Positions 8,298-17,012 of a stretch of 64,000 nt of DNA are shown here, piece by piece. The number at the start of each line of letters is the position of its first letter. The first letter of the stretch is position 1. The notes beneath the pieces are model-generated. The model saw only the letters and a list, made by a program, of their open reading frames with translations, was not told where the DNA came from and made no database searches. The translations under genes and the position numbers were made by a program. The DNA is from Pseudogemmobacter lacusdianii (GTDB taxonomy: Bacteria; Pseudomonadota; Alphaproteobacteria; Rhodobacterales; Rhodobacteraceae), in the NCBI RefSeq assembly GCF_030848395.1, contig NZ_JAVDBT010000011.1:1-64000 (forward strand). Reading direction: 5' to 3'.

Positions 8298-8949
8298 CAA
8301 TCCTTGCGGTATAACGTTCATGGCGCGGCCTTCCTGCCTATCGCCGGGATCGGTGTTGGATTTCCCCGTCGTCATGAGCTCACAGGGATCAATCTTTCCC
8401 TCTTTCCGGCCACTTTGATCGCGGGGTTGGCAGATCGGTTGCATGCTGTGATCGCGCATCAGGCCCTGTCCCTTTTCCCTGTCGAGCACTTGGGCGGCAG
8501 GTGCCGATCAGGTGGCCCGCCCAGTATCCGGTCTGATGCGGTGCGGTGCCCGTGGCTGCAGGTCAGGGGGAAGGGCGCGCACTGACATGTTCGTGGTCTG
8601 GGTGATCATCGCCGGTGGTTGCCTGTCGGGTCTTCCTGCCGGATCCTTCAGGATCGCCGCTGTCTCCTGTCTCTCTGGAGGTGACGGGACCGCTCGCATG
8701 CGTCCTCTGTGATGGGCTGATCTGGCCGAAGATCAGCGCGCGGGAGCGCGCTTCGACGTCTCGGCGCAACAGCGTCGTTGAACTTTCTTCCCCTGCCGGC
8801 GGTGCCGTCATTCCTCGCGGAAGACAAGAAAGCCCTGCCTGTGCTGTCAGGGTCCCGGACGGGACTGCGCCGGCCGTCGTCCCCGGCCTCTAGATCGCCA
8901 TCGAGGCCGCAATGGAGCGGGCCGGAACACGAGAGAATGGAGACAGACA
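8298..8949. other. Intergenic region upstream of the DUF736 gene
   Basis: About 650 bp without a convincing gene. Several short frames exist on both strands, but they are GC-driven, lack ribosome sites and show no recognisable domain. The region should carry the promoter of the DUF736 gene; AGAGAATGGAGACAGACA just before 8,950 supplies a GGAG ribosome site. Confidence 0.4.
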
Positions 8950-9273
8950 ATGGCGACCATCGGCACCTTCAAGAAGACCGGCAACGAATACACCGGCGAA
9001 ATCGTTACCCTGAGCGTCCAGGCCAAGGGCGTGCGCATCGTCCCCGACCTGCGGGCCACCGGCGAGAATGCGCCCTCGCACCGGATCCTGGTAGGCCGCG
9101 CGGAGATCGGCGCCGCCTGGTCGAAGCGCTCGAACGAGGGGCGGGACTATCTGGGTCTGAAGCTGGACGATCCGAGCTTTGCGCACCCGATCTATGCCAA
9201 CCTCTTCGACGATGAGGACGGCGAGGGCTCGAGCCTGATCTGGTCGCGCCCCAACAGCCGCCGAGGGGAGTAA
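8950..9273 (+). CDS. DUF736-family protein
   Basis: The 107-residue product starts MATIGTFKKTGNEYTGEIVT and continues with a beta-rich body ending in YANLFDDEDGEGSSLIWSR, the pattern of DUF736. These small proteins are widespread next to conjugation genes on alphaproteobacterial plasmids and integrative elements; their biochemical role is unknown. GGAG lies about 10 bases before the ATG, and a strong terminator follows at 9,287. Identification at family level is secure. Confidence 0.9.
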   Translation: MATIGTFKKTGNEYTGEIVTLSVQAKGVRIVPDLRATGENAPSHRILVGRAEIGAAWSKRSNEGRDYLGLKLDDPSFAHPIYANLFDDEDGEGSSLIWSRPNSRRGE

Positions 9274-9286
9274 TCCCCCCAACCAG

Positions 9287-9314
9287 GGCCCCGGTCGAAA
9301 GGCCGGGGCCTTTC
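9287..9314 (+). terminator. Rho-independent terminator after the DUF736 gene
   Basis: GGCCCCGG at 9,287-9,294 pairs perfectly with CCGGGGCC at 9,303-9,310, with an 8-base loop, followed by TTTCATCTT. It ends the DUF736 transcript. Confidence 0.8.
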
Positions 9315-9337
9315 ATCTTGCCAGCGAGCAATCGCCC

Positions 9338-9532
9338 TCAGCGCAACTCTTCTGTCACGAAGCTGCGCTCGGCCTTGCCGAACCAGGCCGTCTGCGTCTC
9401 GCCCGTGTTCCATTCATAAACCAGGCCAATGACCCTGCCATCGTCCTTGTGGCGAAGCCGGGCGATTGGCCGGGCCTCGATGCGGTTGGTGCGGCATGAG
9501 CCGCCGCGATGGTCACTGGTCTGCACGTTCAT
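9338..9532 (-). CDS. Small hypothetical protein
   Basis: From the ATG at 9,532 the frame encodes 64 residues, with a plausible folded core (ARLRHKDDGRVIGLVYEWNT, then GETQTAWFGKAERSF) that looks like three or four strands. Base composition at codon positions resembles neighbouring genes. I recognise no family. It lies between DUF736 and the LuxR-type gene and is transcribed away from the latter. Moderate confidence that it is real. Confidence 0.5.
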   Translation of the reverse strand: MNVQTSDHRGGSCRTNRIEARPIARLRHKDDGRVIGLVYEWNTGETQTAWFGKAERSFVTEELR

Positions 9533-9719
9533 AATACTTGTCTCGACTGTCACAGAACTTCGCTGGCTGGCGATCGGAACCCTTTTCGCAAGGTCGCTTC
9601 ACGGTTGATTTGCGCGCGCTTTCATCACAACCTGACACAACGGTGGGGGAGCGGCCATGCCGTTACCCTTTTTGGTATCGCTGTTTGAGGACTGCACATT
9701 TTCTCGTGCGGGAGGGGTA

Positions 9720-10385
9720 ATGGTTTGGACTACTGTTCCGGAAATGGCCCATTTGGATGCCCGGCTGCGGGCGATTGCACCGATGGGCTATTCACTCGTC
9801 ATCCATGTGCGCAGTTTGACGCCAGAGCATTATGTCTCCACCTATCCGGAGCGTTGGGTCGAGATTTACACTGAGCGGCAATATGCGATGTTTGATCCGG
9901 TCAATCTCTGGGCCAGGACGCATTCAGGTCGCATCAGATGGAGTGAAGTGCCGGTCGAAAAGCTCTCGCCTGCTGGAACTCTGATCATGGATCACGCGCG
10001 CGAGTATGGCCTCAACTATGGTTGCGGCGTTTCTCGCAGTCGCATTGAAGAATATGGCACGCTCAGCTGCCTGTTTTGCGCCCGCGAGGATCGGGAACTG
10101 ACCGACGGTGAGCTGGACGAGGTTGAGGGCATATTCAAACAGCTGCTCGCCTCTATCGAGGCGGCAAGACCGCTTTCAGAGATGGAGCGTGCTATCCTTT
10201 CTGATCTGGCGAACGGTTTGCCCTATAAGGAAGTCGCGCATCGGCAGGGCGTCAGCACCGAGACCATAAAGAAGCGCCTGGAGCGGATAAGGGACCTGCT
10301 CGGGGCGCGGAACTCGGTACAGGCAGTGGCAATCGCTACCAAGCGCGGTCTGATCCTGAACCAGCCAGCGTCAGGGCCTGAATAG
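9720..10385 (+). CDS. LuxR-type regulator with autoinducer-binding domain (LuxR solo)
   Basis: Starting at the ATG at 9,720, five bases after a strong GGAGGGG site, the product has 221 residues. Residues ~1-150 match the acyl-homoserine-lactone-binding domain (WVEIYTERQYAMFDPVNLWA, then RIRWSEVP, with Y, W, D and P ligand-site residues). Residues ~155-215 are a LuxR helix-turn-helix (LSEMERAILSDLANGLPYKE, then STETIKKRLERIRDLLGARN). No luxI-like synthase is present in the window, so it would sense signals made elsewhere. Next to conjugation genes, control of transfer by cell density is likely but unproven. Confidence 0.85.
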   Translation: MVWTTVPEMAHLDARLRAIAPMGYSLVIHVRSLTPEHYVSTYPERWVEIYTERQYAMFDPVNLWARTHSGRIRWSEVPVEKLSPAGTLIMDHAREYGLNYGCGVSRSRIEEYGTLSCLFCAREDRELTDGELDEVEGIFKQLLASIEAARPLSEMERAILSDLANGLPYKEVAHRQGVSTETIKKRLERIRDLLGARNSVQAVAIATKRGLILNQPASGPE

Positions 10386-10401
10386 CCCGTGCCAGCGTGG
10401 G

Positions 10402-10959
10402 TCAGCGGACATCGTCGGAGTCGTCACTGAGCGATGCGAGGAGAGCATCGATTTCCGCCCAGACCAGCGGCTCCAGCTGACCCCGCACCAATGACCAGCG
10501 GCTGTCGACCCCCAGAGGGTCCTGATCGGCAAGCAGCCGATCAAAGATGGCGGCGGGCACTGCGACGCTGGTCCTGACGGTCCAGCTTGCCTGACTTGCC
10601 CGCCTGTCACTGGAGGGGATGGCATATGTTGCTGAGAGCCCCCACTTCTTGACGGCCTTCCGCAGGGCGGCCCGGATCACCTGTCGGGGGGCAATGCCGC
10701 AGGCAACCAGCCCTTGTTCCTGGCGCTTCAACGCGTTCACGCGCACGTCGACTTGGATCGAGGCTTTCGAGTCATCTCTTGAGGCTTGATCCTCCGATGC
10801 GATGCTGGCGCTCGGCTGCGCCGGCGCACGGGCCTCGGCCGTGCTGGCTGGTTCGTCTCTGTCTCGCGTCTGTGCCGGGTCGGTCCTGTTTTGTTGGGAC
10901 AGACTGAACGAATAGGCCTGATCCGGCCGTGTCACGAGGGGGATGCGTTTGCGGACCAT
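10402..10959 (-). CDS. VirC2-like ribbon-helix-helix DNA-binding protein
   Basis: The 185-residue product has a disordered, charged N-terminal third (residues 1-65) and two weakly related halves that could each give a ribbon-helix-helix: SIQVDVRVNALKRQEQGLVA with QVIRAALRKAVKKW, then WTVRTSVAVPAAIFDRLLAD with VRGQLEPLVWAEIDALL. Agrobacterium VirC2 has such a single-chain double fold and is encoded after virC1, as here (7 bp downstream of the ParA/VirC1-like gene). It would bind DNA near oriT, or a centromere if this is a partition pair. No family hit is certain. Confidence 0.55.
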   Translation of the reverse strand: MVRKRIPLVTRPDQAYSFSLSQQNRTDPAQTRDRDEPASTAEARAPAQPSASIASEDQASRDDSKASIQVDVRVNALKRQEQGLVACGIAPRQVIRAALRKAVKKWGLSATYAIPSSDRRASQASWTVRTSVAVPAAIFDRLLADQDPLGVDSRWSLVRGQLEPLVWAEIDALLASLSDDSDDVR

Positions 10960-10966
10960 GTCACTC

Positions 10967-11686
10967 TCAGCCGCTGATGATGGTGTTCAAGATGTCGGTG
11001 GCTTCTTCCAGCGCCTCGACGAGCGGGCGGGCATGGGGCTTCATCAGCGGGTTGGGATCATTCTGCCGCGCAAGAGCGATGGCATGAAGCAGACCAAGCC
11101 GATCCATCTCCTTGAAGGCGTTTCGGTGCATCATCACGGTCTCGATGACCGGGAAGCAGTTGACCGCCTGTGCGATCAGTTCCGCATCGGCCTTGGTCGG
11201 TTTCGCGGGGACCATGTTCAGAACCACATGATGCTGGGGTAGGGCGCTCGGGTCGTCCACACGGGTCCGCAGATGGGCGAACCAGTCTGCGGTCTGGATG
11301 CCGACCTTGAAGTCGGTCGTTGAGAGCATCACCGGGGTGACGATGTGATCGGCCAGCACCGCGACGCTGTCCGACCAGTCCGCTCCGACACCAGCGGTGT
11401 CGATGAAGATCAGATCGGCCAGATCCTCGTCGTAGATCCGCTCGATCTCCTGCTCGATGGCGGCAATGCTGAGCGCCCTGGTGCGGGTCAGCAGGGGTGA
11501 ACTGTACCCGGCACCCTCGGCCCGTTCATACCAGGCACCGAGTGCATCGGTCCCGTCGGTGTCCATGAGGGTGACCCGGCGACCGGCGGCGATAGCGGCG
11601 CTGATCAGGGCGCGGCTCAGCGTGGTTTTGCCCGACCCGCCTTTGCGGGCCATCGCGGCGATTACGCGCAAGGAGTCATTTGGCAT
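10967..11686 (-). CDS. ParA/VirC1-like ATPase
   Basis: From the ATG at 11,686 the protein has 239 residues: a deviant Walker A motif (ARKGGSGKTTLSRAL), Walker A' (VTLMDTDGTDALGAW), Walker B (DLIFIDTAG) and a C-terminal part (HLRTRVDDPSALPQHHVVLN) resembling VirC1. VirC1 brings relaxosomes to the coupling protein at the pole; ParA relatives segregate plasmids. Adjacent MobC/relaxase/VirD4 genes favour a VirC1-like role, and repABC already supplies partition. The frame stays open upstream to 12,100 only because the 21-bp repeat array contains no stop in that phase. Confidence 0.75.
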   Translation of the reverse strand: MPNDSLRVIAAMARKGGSGKTTLSRALISAAIAAGRRVTLMDTDGTDALGAWYERAEGAGYSSPLLTRTRALSIAAIEQEIERIYDEDLADLIFIDTAGVGADWSDSVAVLADHIVTPVMLSTTDFKVGIQTADWFAHLRTRVDDPSALPQHHVVLNMVPAKPTKADAELIAQAVNCFPVIETVMMHRNAFKEMDRLGLLHAIALARQNDPNPLMKPHARPLVEALEEATDILNTIISG

Positions 11687-11696
11687 GGCACACCTG

Positions 11697-11710
11697 CAAT
11701 AATGGTTACT
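11697..11710. promoter_or_regulatory. CAATAATGGT motif upstream of virC1-like gene
   Basis: CAATAATGGTTACT lies 11 bases upstream of the virC1-like start. The same core, CAATAATG[GT]T or a close form, occurs ahead of the secretion operon (36,751-36,768), the exported-protein gene at 37,245, the winged-helix gene at 38,145 and near 51,940. It may be a shared regulator site or promoter element. Confidence 0.35.
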
Positions 11711-11751
11711 CGTAAACATAAGAGCTTCATTGTCGTAGGGCGTTGACCGGG

Positions 11752-12003
11752 ATGCGTCAAGCGGGACGCAAGGCGCAGATCGCAGGAAGCGGCAAGCATT
11801 ATGCGGCTTCCAGAGGACGTGGCGCAGGCAACGTGATGCAGATCCCATTCCCCTTCCGGCACTTCCCACTCCGCAGGATGCAGGACGCAAAGAGCGCGAT
11901 GCAGGTGCCAGAAGACATGCTCCAGAGCGCAGATAACGGGAGGCATTTCGCATGGGACGGGATGCAAATCGCAAGGCGCGTGATGCATTCCGCAGACAAC
12001 GGG
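11752..12003. repeat. Array of twelve in-phase 21-bp degenerate repeats
   Basis: Twelve consecutive 21-bp units fit without any insertion or deletion. The consensus is roughly ATGCAN-NTC-GCA-NNN-NNC-GNG; units starting at 11,836, 11,878, 11,899, 11,962 and 11,983 keep ATGCA, and most keep GCA or CCA at offset 10-12. The 21-bp period equals two helical turns, so all units face one side of the DNA. It lies between the divergent virC1-like and mobC genes, beside a large hairpin. This fits a protein-binding array: an overdrive-like oriT enhancer for VirC1/C2, or a centromere. Confidence 0.65.
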
Positions 12004-12029
12004 AAACCGCCCCTTTGGGTCGGTTTTTC
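12003..12029 (+). terminator. Hairpin with T-run between repeat array and mobC
   Basis: AAACCG at 12,004-12,009 pairs with CGGTTT, with CCC/GGG stacked inside around a TTT loop, and TTTTC follows. It looks like a rho-independent terminator for plus-strand transcription leaving the repeat array. Confidence 0.5.
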
Positions 12030-12036
12030 ATAATGA

Positions 12037-12089
12037 GTACAAGCCCGTAGGCCCGAATCCGCTTGTGCTGGGATTCGGCGGGCTTGTAC
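12037..12089. other. Large bulged inverted repeat, candidate oriT element
   Basis: GTACAAGCCCG (12,037-12,047) is the perfect complement of the segment at 12,079-12,089, and CCGAATCC (12,053-12,060) that of GGATTCGG (12,071-12,078). This gives a 19-bp stem with a 5-base bulge (TAGGC) and a 10-base loop. It sits 35 bases upstream of the mobilisation operon, where oriT hairpins are usually found. I could not identify a nic sequence with confidence. Confidence 0.5.
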
Positions 12090-12123
12090 GATTTTGGCAA
12101 GAAATAGGAGCGTTAACTTCAAA

Positions 12124-12711
12124 ATGTCCCCGGCCCGCCGACTGACCGAAGAGGAGCGTCTGAGGATCGCCAAAGAGCGGTCTGAAGGCGTGCCCGCGGC
12201 CGATCTGGCACAACAGTTCGGGGTCAGCCTGAAGGCGGTCTACAACGCTGTGAACCATGCTCACGGACGGCGCACCTCGAACGGCAGTCGGCCTCAGGTG
12301 GTCGGATTGAGGCTCAGCGCGGCCGAGCTGCGCCAGTTTGATGCGGCGCTCTCGGCACGTGGCATCGGGCATCGTTCTGATGCTCTGCGCTGCATGATAC
12401 TGGCCGCCAGCGACCTGCTCGCGCCCGATGTGCACATGACGGAGGAACTGCGCGGTCTTGGCGCGGCGATGAACCGGGTCGGCAACAACATCAACCAGAT
12501 CGCCCGCCGCCTGAACGAGGGGCGTGTCCGTGGCGAGCAGGCGGTCCTGACCGGGTCGGAGAAGGCCGAGATCCGGGCTCTGGCCGGGCTGGTCTTCACC
12601 ATCGCGGATCAGGTCCAGGAGATGAGCCGCAACCGGCGGGCGTCCATCAAGCTGGAGGTGGACAAGGCGCTCGCGCCCTTGATCCGGGAGGCACGCGATG
12701 GCGCGGGCTGA
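12124..12711 (+). CDS. mobC: MobC-like relaxosome accessory protein with N-terminal HTH
   Basis: The 195-residue protein begins with a Hin/Myb-like helix-turn-helix (LTEEERLRIAKERSEG, then ADLAQQFGVSLKAVYNAVNH), followed by a ribbon-helix-helix region (VVGLRLSAAELRQFDAAL) and the MobC signature (LGAAMNRVGNNINQIARRLN). MobC helps melt oriT and loads the relaxase. I chose the ATG at 12,124 because GGAG lies about 12 bases upstream; a TTG at 12,094 is the alternative. It overlaps the relaxase start by 14 bases. The HTH-plus-MobC arrangement may let it read the neighbouring repeats. Confidence 0.8.
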   Translation: MSPARRLTEEERLRIAKERSEGVPAADLAQQFGVSLKAVYNAVNHAHGRRTSNGSRPQVVGLRLSAAELRQFDAALSARGIGHRSDALRCMILAASDLLAPDVHMTEELRGLGAAMNRVGNNINQIARRLNEGRVRGEQAVLTGSEKAEIRALAGLVFTIADQVQEMSRNRRASIKLEVDKALAPLIREARDGAG

Positions 12712-15070
12712 TGCCGTGAGGGCGGTCAATCCGGCGCTTTTTGATCGCGGCTGGAGCAAGGTTTCTGGCTCGGCCTCCGGGGGCTTTGGCAAACGGGCAC
12801 AGATGATCCGCGCGGCGCGCGGCCATTCCCCAGCGATATTCAAGGCGATCCGGCAAGGCGGTTGCCACACCGGGGCGCAGCTGCGCGCCCAGCTGTCCTA
12901 CCTCACCACCAAATCGAGCTTCATCCTCGATTCCCGTGGCACCCATGACGGCAAGAAGCTGCTCTCGCCCGGCGAGATCGAGCGCGTGGCGCGGCGCTTC
13001 GAGAACCAGTGGAACGAGCGGCATGCACCAAAGCTCGGCCATACCGCGCATCTCCTGATGGCTTTCCCCATCGGAACCCGCTCCTCTGAGGCACAGGAGA
13101 TCACGCGCGAGATCTGCGAGCGCTTCTTCGAAGGGGACGGCGCGCAGTTCGATTACATCGCGGCGATCCACGAGGATCGCGCCCATCCCCATGCCCATAT
13201 CGTGCTGAATCGCCGCAGCAAGGATGGCGAGATGTTCTTCCTCGGGAAGGATCATCACTTCAACTACGACGCCTTCCGCGAAGCCATGGTTGAGGCGGCC
13301 GAACGTCATGGGCTGCGGCTTGAAGCCACGCGTAGGCTGGATCGGGGTGTGCTCACCCGCGCTGCCAGCGACGTCGAGATCCGCAAAGCCATGGAAGAGG
13401 GCAGGTCACCGGTCGAGCGACATCGCACCGGCGCTGACCTTGATCAGGCTATCGCCGAGGTGGCGCGCAATGCCACGATCTATCGGGGCCTCGCTGCCGA
13501 GGCCTCGCGTTCGAACTTCCACGATGTTGCGGAAGCCCTGTCCCGGGCCGGGGATGTGCTTGCCCGGGGTGATCGTATCCAGTCAGACGGAGTGTTGTAT
13601 ATGAGTGATGAAGTTCATGATTTTGACCAACTGATAGATCGGTTCTCGCAGAACATCCGCCAGATCGAAGGGCTGATCGAACGCGCTCCTGCGTCCGAGC
13701 GCCCGGTGATCGAGCGCAAATTGACCGATGTGCTGCGCGAGGTCTCGCATCTGCGTCCCCTTGGCGAGCGCTCCGACACATTGCATGAACCCGCATCCCG
13801 GGACGGGATCTACGCCGCGCCCAACCTGGTAGAGGCCCACCGAGATCAGCTCGAGGATCCAGGTCTCAAAGCCCGCATCACCGAAGCGGTGCAGGGGACA
13901 GGGATCGACAGCGATGCGGTTCTGGCCCGGATGAGTGAGGGTGCGGGCAATGCCGCGCTGGAGCAGCAATGGCTCGCGCAGGATCTACGCGCCATCGCAA
14001 AGGAAGAGCAGCTTGATCTGCGCGACACCGCGCAGCGTGATCAGGCGATGGACCGGCTTGAGGCGGTTCATGGCAAGCTGGGCGATGTGCTGACCGAGGT
14101 CCGCGTCCTGCGGGTTGTGGAGGATGTGGAGAGGGAAGGGCCGGAAGGGGATGAGGGGGCGCGGCTGTCGGAGACCTCCGCCCACAGGGTTTCGGCTGAT
14201 AACGAAACCCTGCGCAGCGAGCCGGACATCTTCAGTCCCACTGAGCGTCAGGAATTCCGGGCGCTGGTCAAACAGTTCCAGCGGACTGATTTCAGCTATT
14301 CCTATTCCGATGACCCGCGGGCGCGGCGTGATGGCGAGAAGCAGGTGGCCGAGGCGAAAGAGGCCTTCGACCGCTTTGCCGAACGCTCGCCCCAGCATGC
14401 TGAAATTGCGACCATGGCATGGGAAAAGGCCACCGATGTCATTCAGCCTCCAGCCAACGGCATTCGGGCCGCACATCGAACCCTCCATGCCGGTGATATG
14501 GATATTGCGCAGCGTGATCCGTCGATCCACCTCGGCCCGATCACGGAAGAGGTCCGCGAGATGGCGCGCTTGCGGGCCGAGACCCCCCAAGAGCAGATCC
14601 GCGATGCCGTCAGCCAGGAGATCAACCAGCTCCATGCTGCAGGCGCATCCCGCGACCGCATCATCGAGAGGCTGGCCGAAGTTGAGGACGACACCCGCCA
14701 GGCCTATGCCGAACGCCGCAACCTTGATCTGACAGCTCCCCAGCTTGCCTCCGCCTTACGACAGGCCGCCGACGGCAAGGTCGATCTGGCCTCGGATGCG
14801 GCGCGCCAACGTTTTGTCGAACAGGTCAATGACCGCCTGACGCCAGCCGAAATCAATGATCTGCATCGCGGCGACGCCAAAGTGCTGGACCGGCTCACCC
14901 CAAATGCGCTGGAACAGCTGCAGCTGGCGCGGGCCTATCTCGAGGCCAGAGATGTCCACACCAATGATCCGGCGGTGGACCGGGTGCTCGAGCGGATCGT
15001 GGAAGAGCGCCATGGCGACGATCTGAGGCACTCCCTCTCCCATGGTGAGAAGGGGATCACCCATGGATAA
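12698..15070 (+). CDS. Relaxase (VirD2/MobA-type)
   Basis: The 790-residue protein carries the relaxase domain at residues ~35-230: a candidate nicking tyrosine in AQLRAQLSYLTTKSSFILD, and the histidine metal site AAIHEDRAHPHAHIVLNRR (HxDxxHPHAH). It nicks oriT, stays bound to the 5' end, and pilots the strand into the recipient. The remaining ~550 residues are charged, helical and probably coiled-coil, with no helicase motifs, so it is not TraA-like. It overlaps mobC and the coupling-protein gene, forming one operon. MOBP versus MOBQ cannot be settled by eye. Confidence 0.9.
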   Translation: MARADAVRAVNPALFDRGWSKVSGSASGGFGKRAQMIRAARGHSPAIFKAIRQGGCHTGAQLRAQLSYLTTKSSFILDSRGTHDGKKLLSPGEIERVARRFENQWNERHAPKLGHTAHLLMAFPIGTRSSEAQEITREICERFFEGDGAQFDYIAAIHEDRAHPHAHIVLNRRSKDGEMFFLGKDHHFNYDAFREAMVEAAERHGLRLEATRRLDRGVLTRAASDVEIRKAMEEGRSPVERHRTGADLDQAIAEVARNATIYRGLAAEASRSNFHDVAEALSRAGDVLARGDRIQSDGVLYMSDEVHDFDQLIDRFSQNIRQIEGLIERAPASERPVIERKLTDVLREVSHLRPLGERSDTLHEPASRDGIYAAPNLVEAHRDQLEDPGLKARITEAVQGTGIDSDAVLARMSEGAGNAALEQQWLAQDLRAIAKEEQLDLRDTAQRDQAMDRLEAVHGKLGDVLTEVRVLRVVEDVEREGPEGDEGARLSETSAHRVSADNETLRSEPDIFSPTERQEFRALVKQFQRTDFSYSYSDDPRARRDGEKQVAEAKEAFDRFAERSPQHAEIATMAWEKATDVIQPPANGIRAAHRTLHAGDMDIAQRDPSIHLGPITEEVREMARLRAETPQEQIRDAVSQEINQLHAAGASRDRIIERLAEVEDDTRQAYAERRNLDLTAPQLASALRQAADGKVDLASDAARQRFVEQVNDRLTPAEINDLHRGDAKVLDRLTPNALEQLQLARAYLEARDVHTNDPAVDRVLERIVEERHGDDLRHSLSHGEKGITHG

Positions 15071-17012
15071 GGGACGCATGCTTCTTGGCGCCGCAGTTCT
15101 GACGCTACTCGGGCTCGCCATCGGCTATGTGCTGGCGACGATCTATTTTGCCGTCCAATTCGGATACTCGACGCGCAGCTTCGATCTCACTCTGTTGGCG
15201 CGGAACTGGTTGGGGCTGAGAACCTCGGCTCCGCAGGATTTCCTCTGGGTGAACGGCATCATCCTTGGGACGGGTCTCGCTGCCCTCCTCCTGACCGCGA
15301 CCATGCTCGGCGATGCGCTGACCCGCTTCGGCACCACGCATTGGCAGAGCCGGGCCGAGATGAAGCGCAACGGCTTCTTTGCCGGACCCGGGGCCGGGTT
15401 CCTGCTCGGCAAGATGGGCTCGCCGAAATCGAAAAAGCCCTTCATTGTCTCACGCACCTTTCCGCATGCCCTGGTCGTGGCCCCGACAGGCCGAGGCAAA
15501 GGGGTCGGCTTCGTGATCCCTAACCTCCTGACCTATCGAGGCTCAGCCGTGGTGCTCGACGTCAAGGGCGAGAACTTCCGTGAGACCTCGCGCTTCAGGG
15601 CCTCGACCGGAGACAAGGTGTTCCGCTTCGCGCCCACCGATTGGGAGCGACCGACGCATCGCTACAACCCGCTGGCCCGGATCGCGGCTCTGAAAAACCC
15701 CGATCGCCAGCAGATGGAATTGAAGCTGACCGCCAAGCTCTTCCTGCAGACCGACAACGAAAAGCTCAGTGGTCTTCTCGCCGGCGGGATCGATCTTTTT
15801 GTGGCTGCGGGGCTGCTGGCCTTCGAGCGCGGGAACCCGACCATCGGCGAGATCTATCGCATCACGGCGTCGGGCGGAAACAAGCAGCTGGAGTTCCTGA
15901 AGCGGGCAGAGGAGGTGAAGAACCCATCGGCCAAGCTGATCTTCGAGCGCATGGCCTCGACCAACAACGACACGTTGACCTCTTACCTCTCACTCCTGAT
16001 GACCTCCGGTCTTGATACCTGGGACAACCGGGCGATTGACGCCGCCACAGCGACCTCGGATTTTTCGTTCCGAGACATCCGCCGGCAGCCGCATGCGATT
16101 TATCTGGTGGTGGAATCTGAGATGGTTGGGCCGCTGGCGCCGCTGATCCGGCTGTTCTTCTCGGATCTGATCGCCTCGCTGCAGGCCGCTGAACCCGGAA
16201 AGGATGAGCCCTGGCCGGTGATGATCATGCTTGATGAGTTTGATCGGCTCGGAAAGATGCCGATTGTGGCGGAAAGCATCAAGACGCTGCGCTCCTATGG
16301 CGGCAACCTCGCCATCGTCACCCAGACCATTCCGGCATTGGACGAGATCTATGGCGAGAACACGCGTCGCTCCCTTCAAGGCGGGGCGGGGGTTAAGCTC
16401 TATCTGACCCCATCCGACCAGAAGACCATTGAAGAGCTGAGCCAGGCTGTCGGCAAGACGACCAAACGGGTGGTCACGCGGTCTCGCTCGGTGGGACGTA
16501 ACCCGTTCGAGGGCCGCAGCGTCACCGAGCGTACAGAGGAAACTCCGCTCCTCAATGAGGATGAGGCGCGGCGGCTGGATCTGGAGGAGGTGATCCTCGT
16601 CGTCGATGCCCAGATGCCAATCCGGGCACGGCGCGTCAAATACTATGAGGATCCCGCCCTGAAGGCGATCCATGCCGCACAGAAGGGGGATCTTCCTTAT
16701 CCGGACGCCGAAAAGCGGCAATACGATGCACGGCTGCATGAGGCCGAGGCGGCGGTTGCGAAACTGGCGCAGCAGTTGCAGGCGGTGCAGCAGGGAGCGA
16801 CGCGAGGGCAGGGACCCGATACCCCACCCGACCCGAAGCCGGTGTTGCGAGCACCAGCCCGGCGTGGAACGCTGGCTCTCGCGCCAGAGCCGATCAGTTT
16901 GGACCTTTCCGCGCTTGGGCAGACTGAGCAAAGCCGCCTTGCGGTTCAGAAAGCTGTCGTCACGACCGCCGAGATCATCGCTGGACATGGAGGCCTGGGA
17001 GCCACTGACTAA
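15063..17012 (+). CDS. virD4: VirD4/TraG-family type IV coupling protein
   Basis: The 649-residue ATPase has two N-terminal membrane segments (LLGAAVLTLLGLAIGYVLA, LGTGLAALLLTATMLGDAL), Walker A (APTGRGKGVGFVIPNLL) and Walker B (PVMIMLDEFDRLGKM), then the TraG/VirD4 segment YGGNLAIVTQTIPALDEIYG. It connects the relaxosome to the secretion channel and powers transfer. The ATG at 15,063 overlaps the relaxase stop by 8 bases; a longer frame starting at 15,042 is less likely. The C-terminus is proline-rich and may contact substrates. It is about 8 kb from the VirB genes, on the opposite strand. Confidence 0.92.
   Translation: MDKGRMLLGAAVLTLLGLAIGYVLATIYFAVQFGYSTRSFDLTLLARNWLGLRTSAPQDFLWVNGIILGTGLAALLLTATMLGDALTRFGTTHWQSRAEMKRNGFFAGPGAGFLLGKMGSPKSKKPFIVSRTFPHALVVAPTGRGKGVGFVIPNLLTYRGSAVVLDVKGENFRETSRFRASTGDKVFRFAPTDWERPTHRYNPLARIAALKNPDRQQMELKLTAKLFLQTDNEKLSGLLAGGIDLFVAAGLLAFERGNPTIGEIYRITASGGNKQLEFLKRAEEVKNPSAKLIFERMASTNNDTLTSYLSLLMTSGLDTWDNRAIDAATATSDFSFRDIRRQPHAIYLVVESEMVGPLAPLIRLFFSDLIASLQAAEPGKDEPWPVMIMLDEFDRLGKMPIVAESIKTLRSYGGNLAIVTQTIPALDEIYGENTRRSLQGGAGVKLYLTPSDQKTIEELSQAVGKTTKRVVTRSRSVGRNPFEGRSVTERTEETPLLNEDEARRLDLEEVILVVDAQMPIRARRVKYYEDPALKAIHAAQKGDLPYPDAEKRQYDARLHEAEAAVAKLAQQLQAVQQGATRGQGPDTPPDPKPVLRAPARRGTLALAPEPISLDLSALGQTEQSRLAVQKAVVTTAEIIAGHGGLGATD

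Noticed and set aside
11743-12033. An open frame on the plus strand with heptad-like MQxA repeats, and a mirror frame on the minus strand
   Set aside because: Both are by-products of the 21-bp repeat array: any stop-free phase stays open. There is no ribosome site, and the DNA-level period explains the protein repeats.
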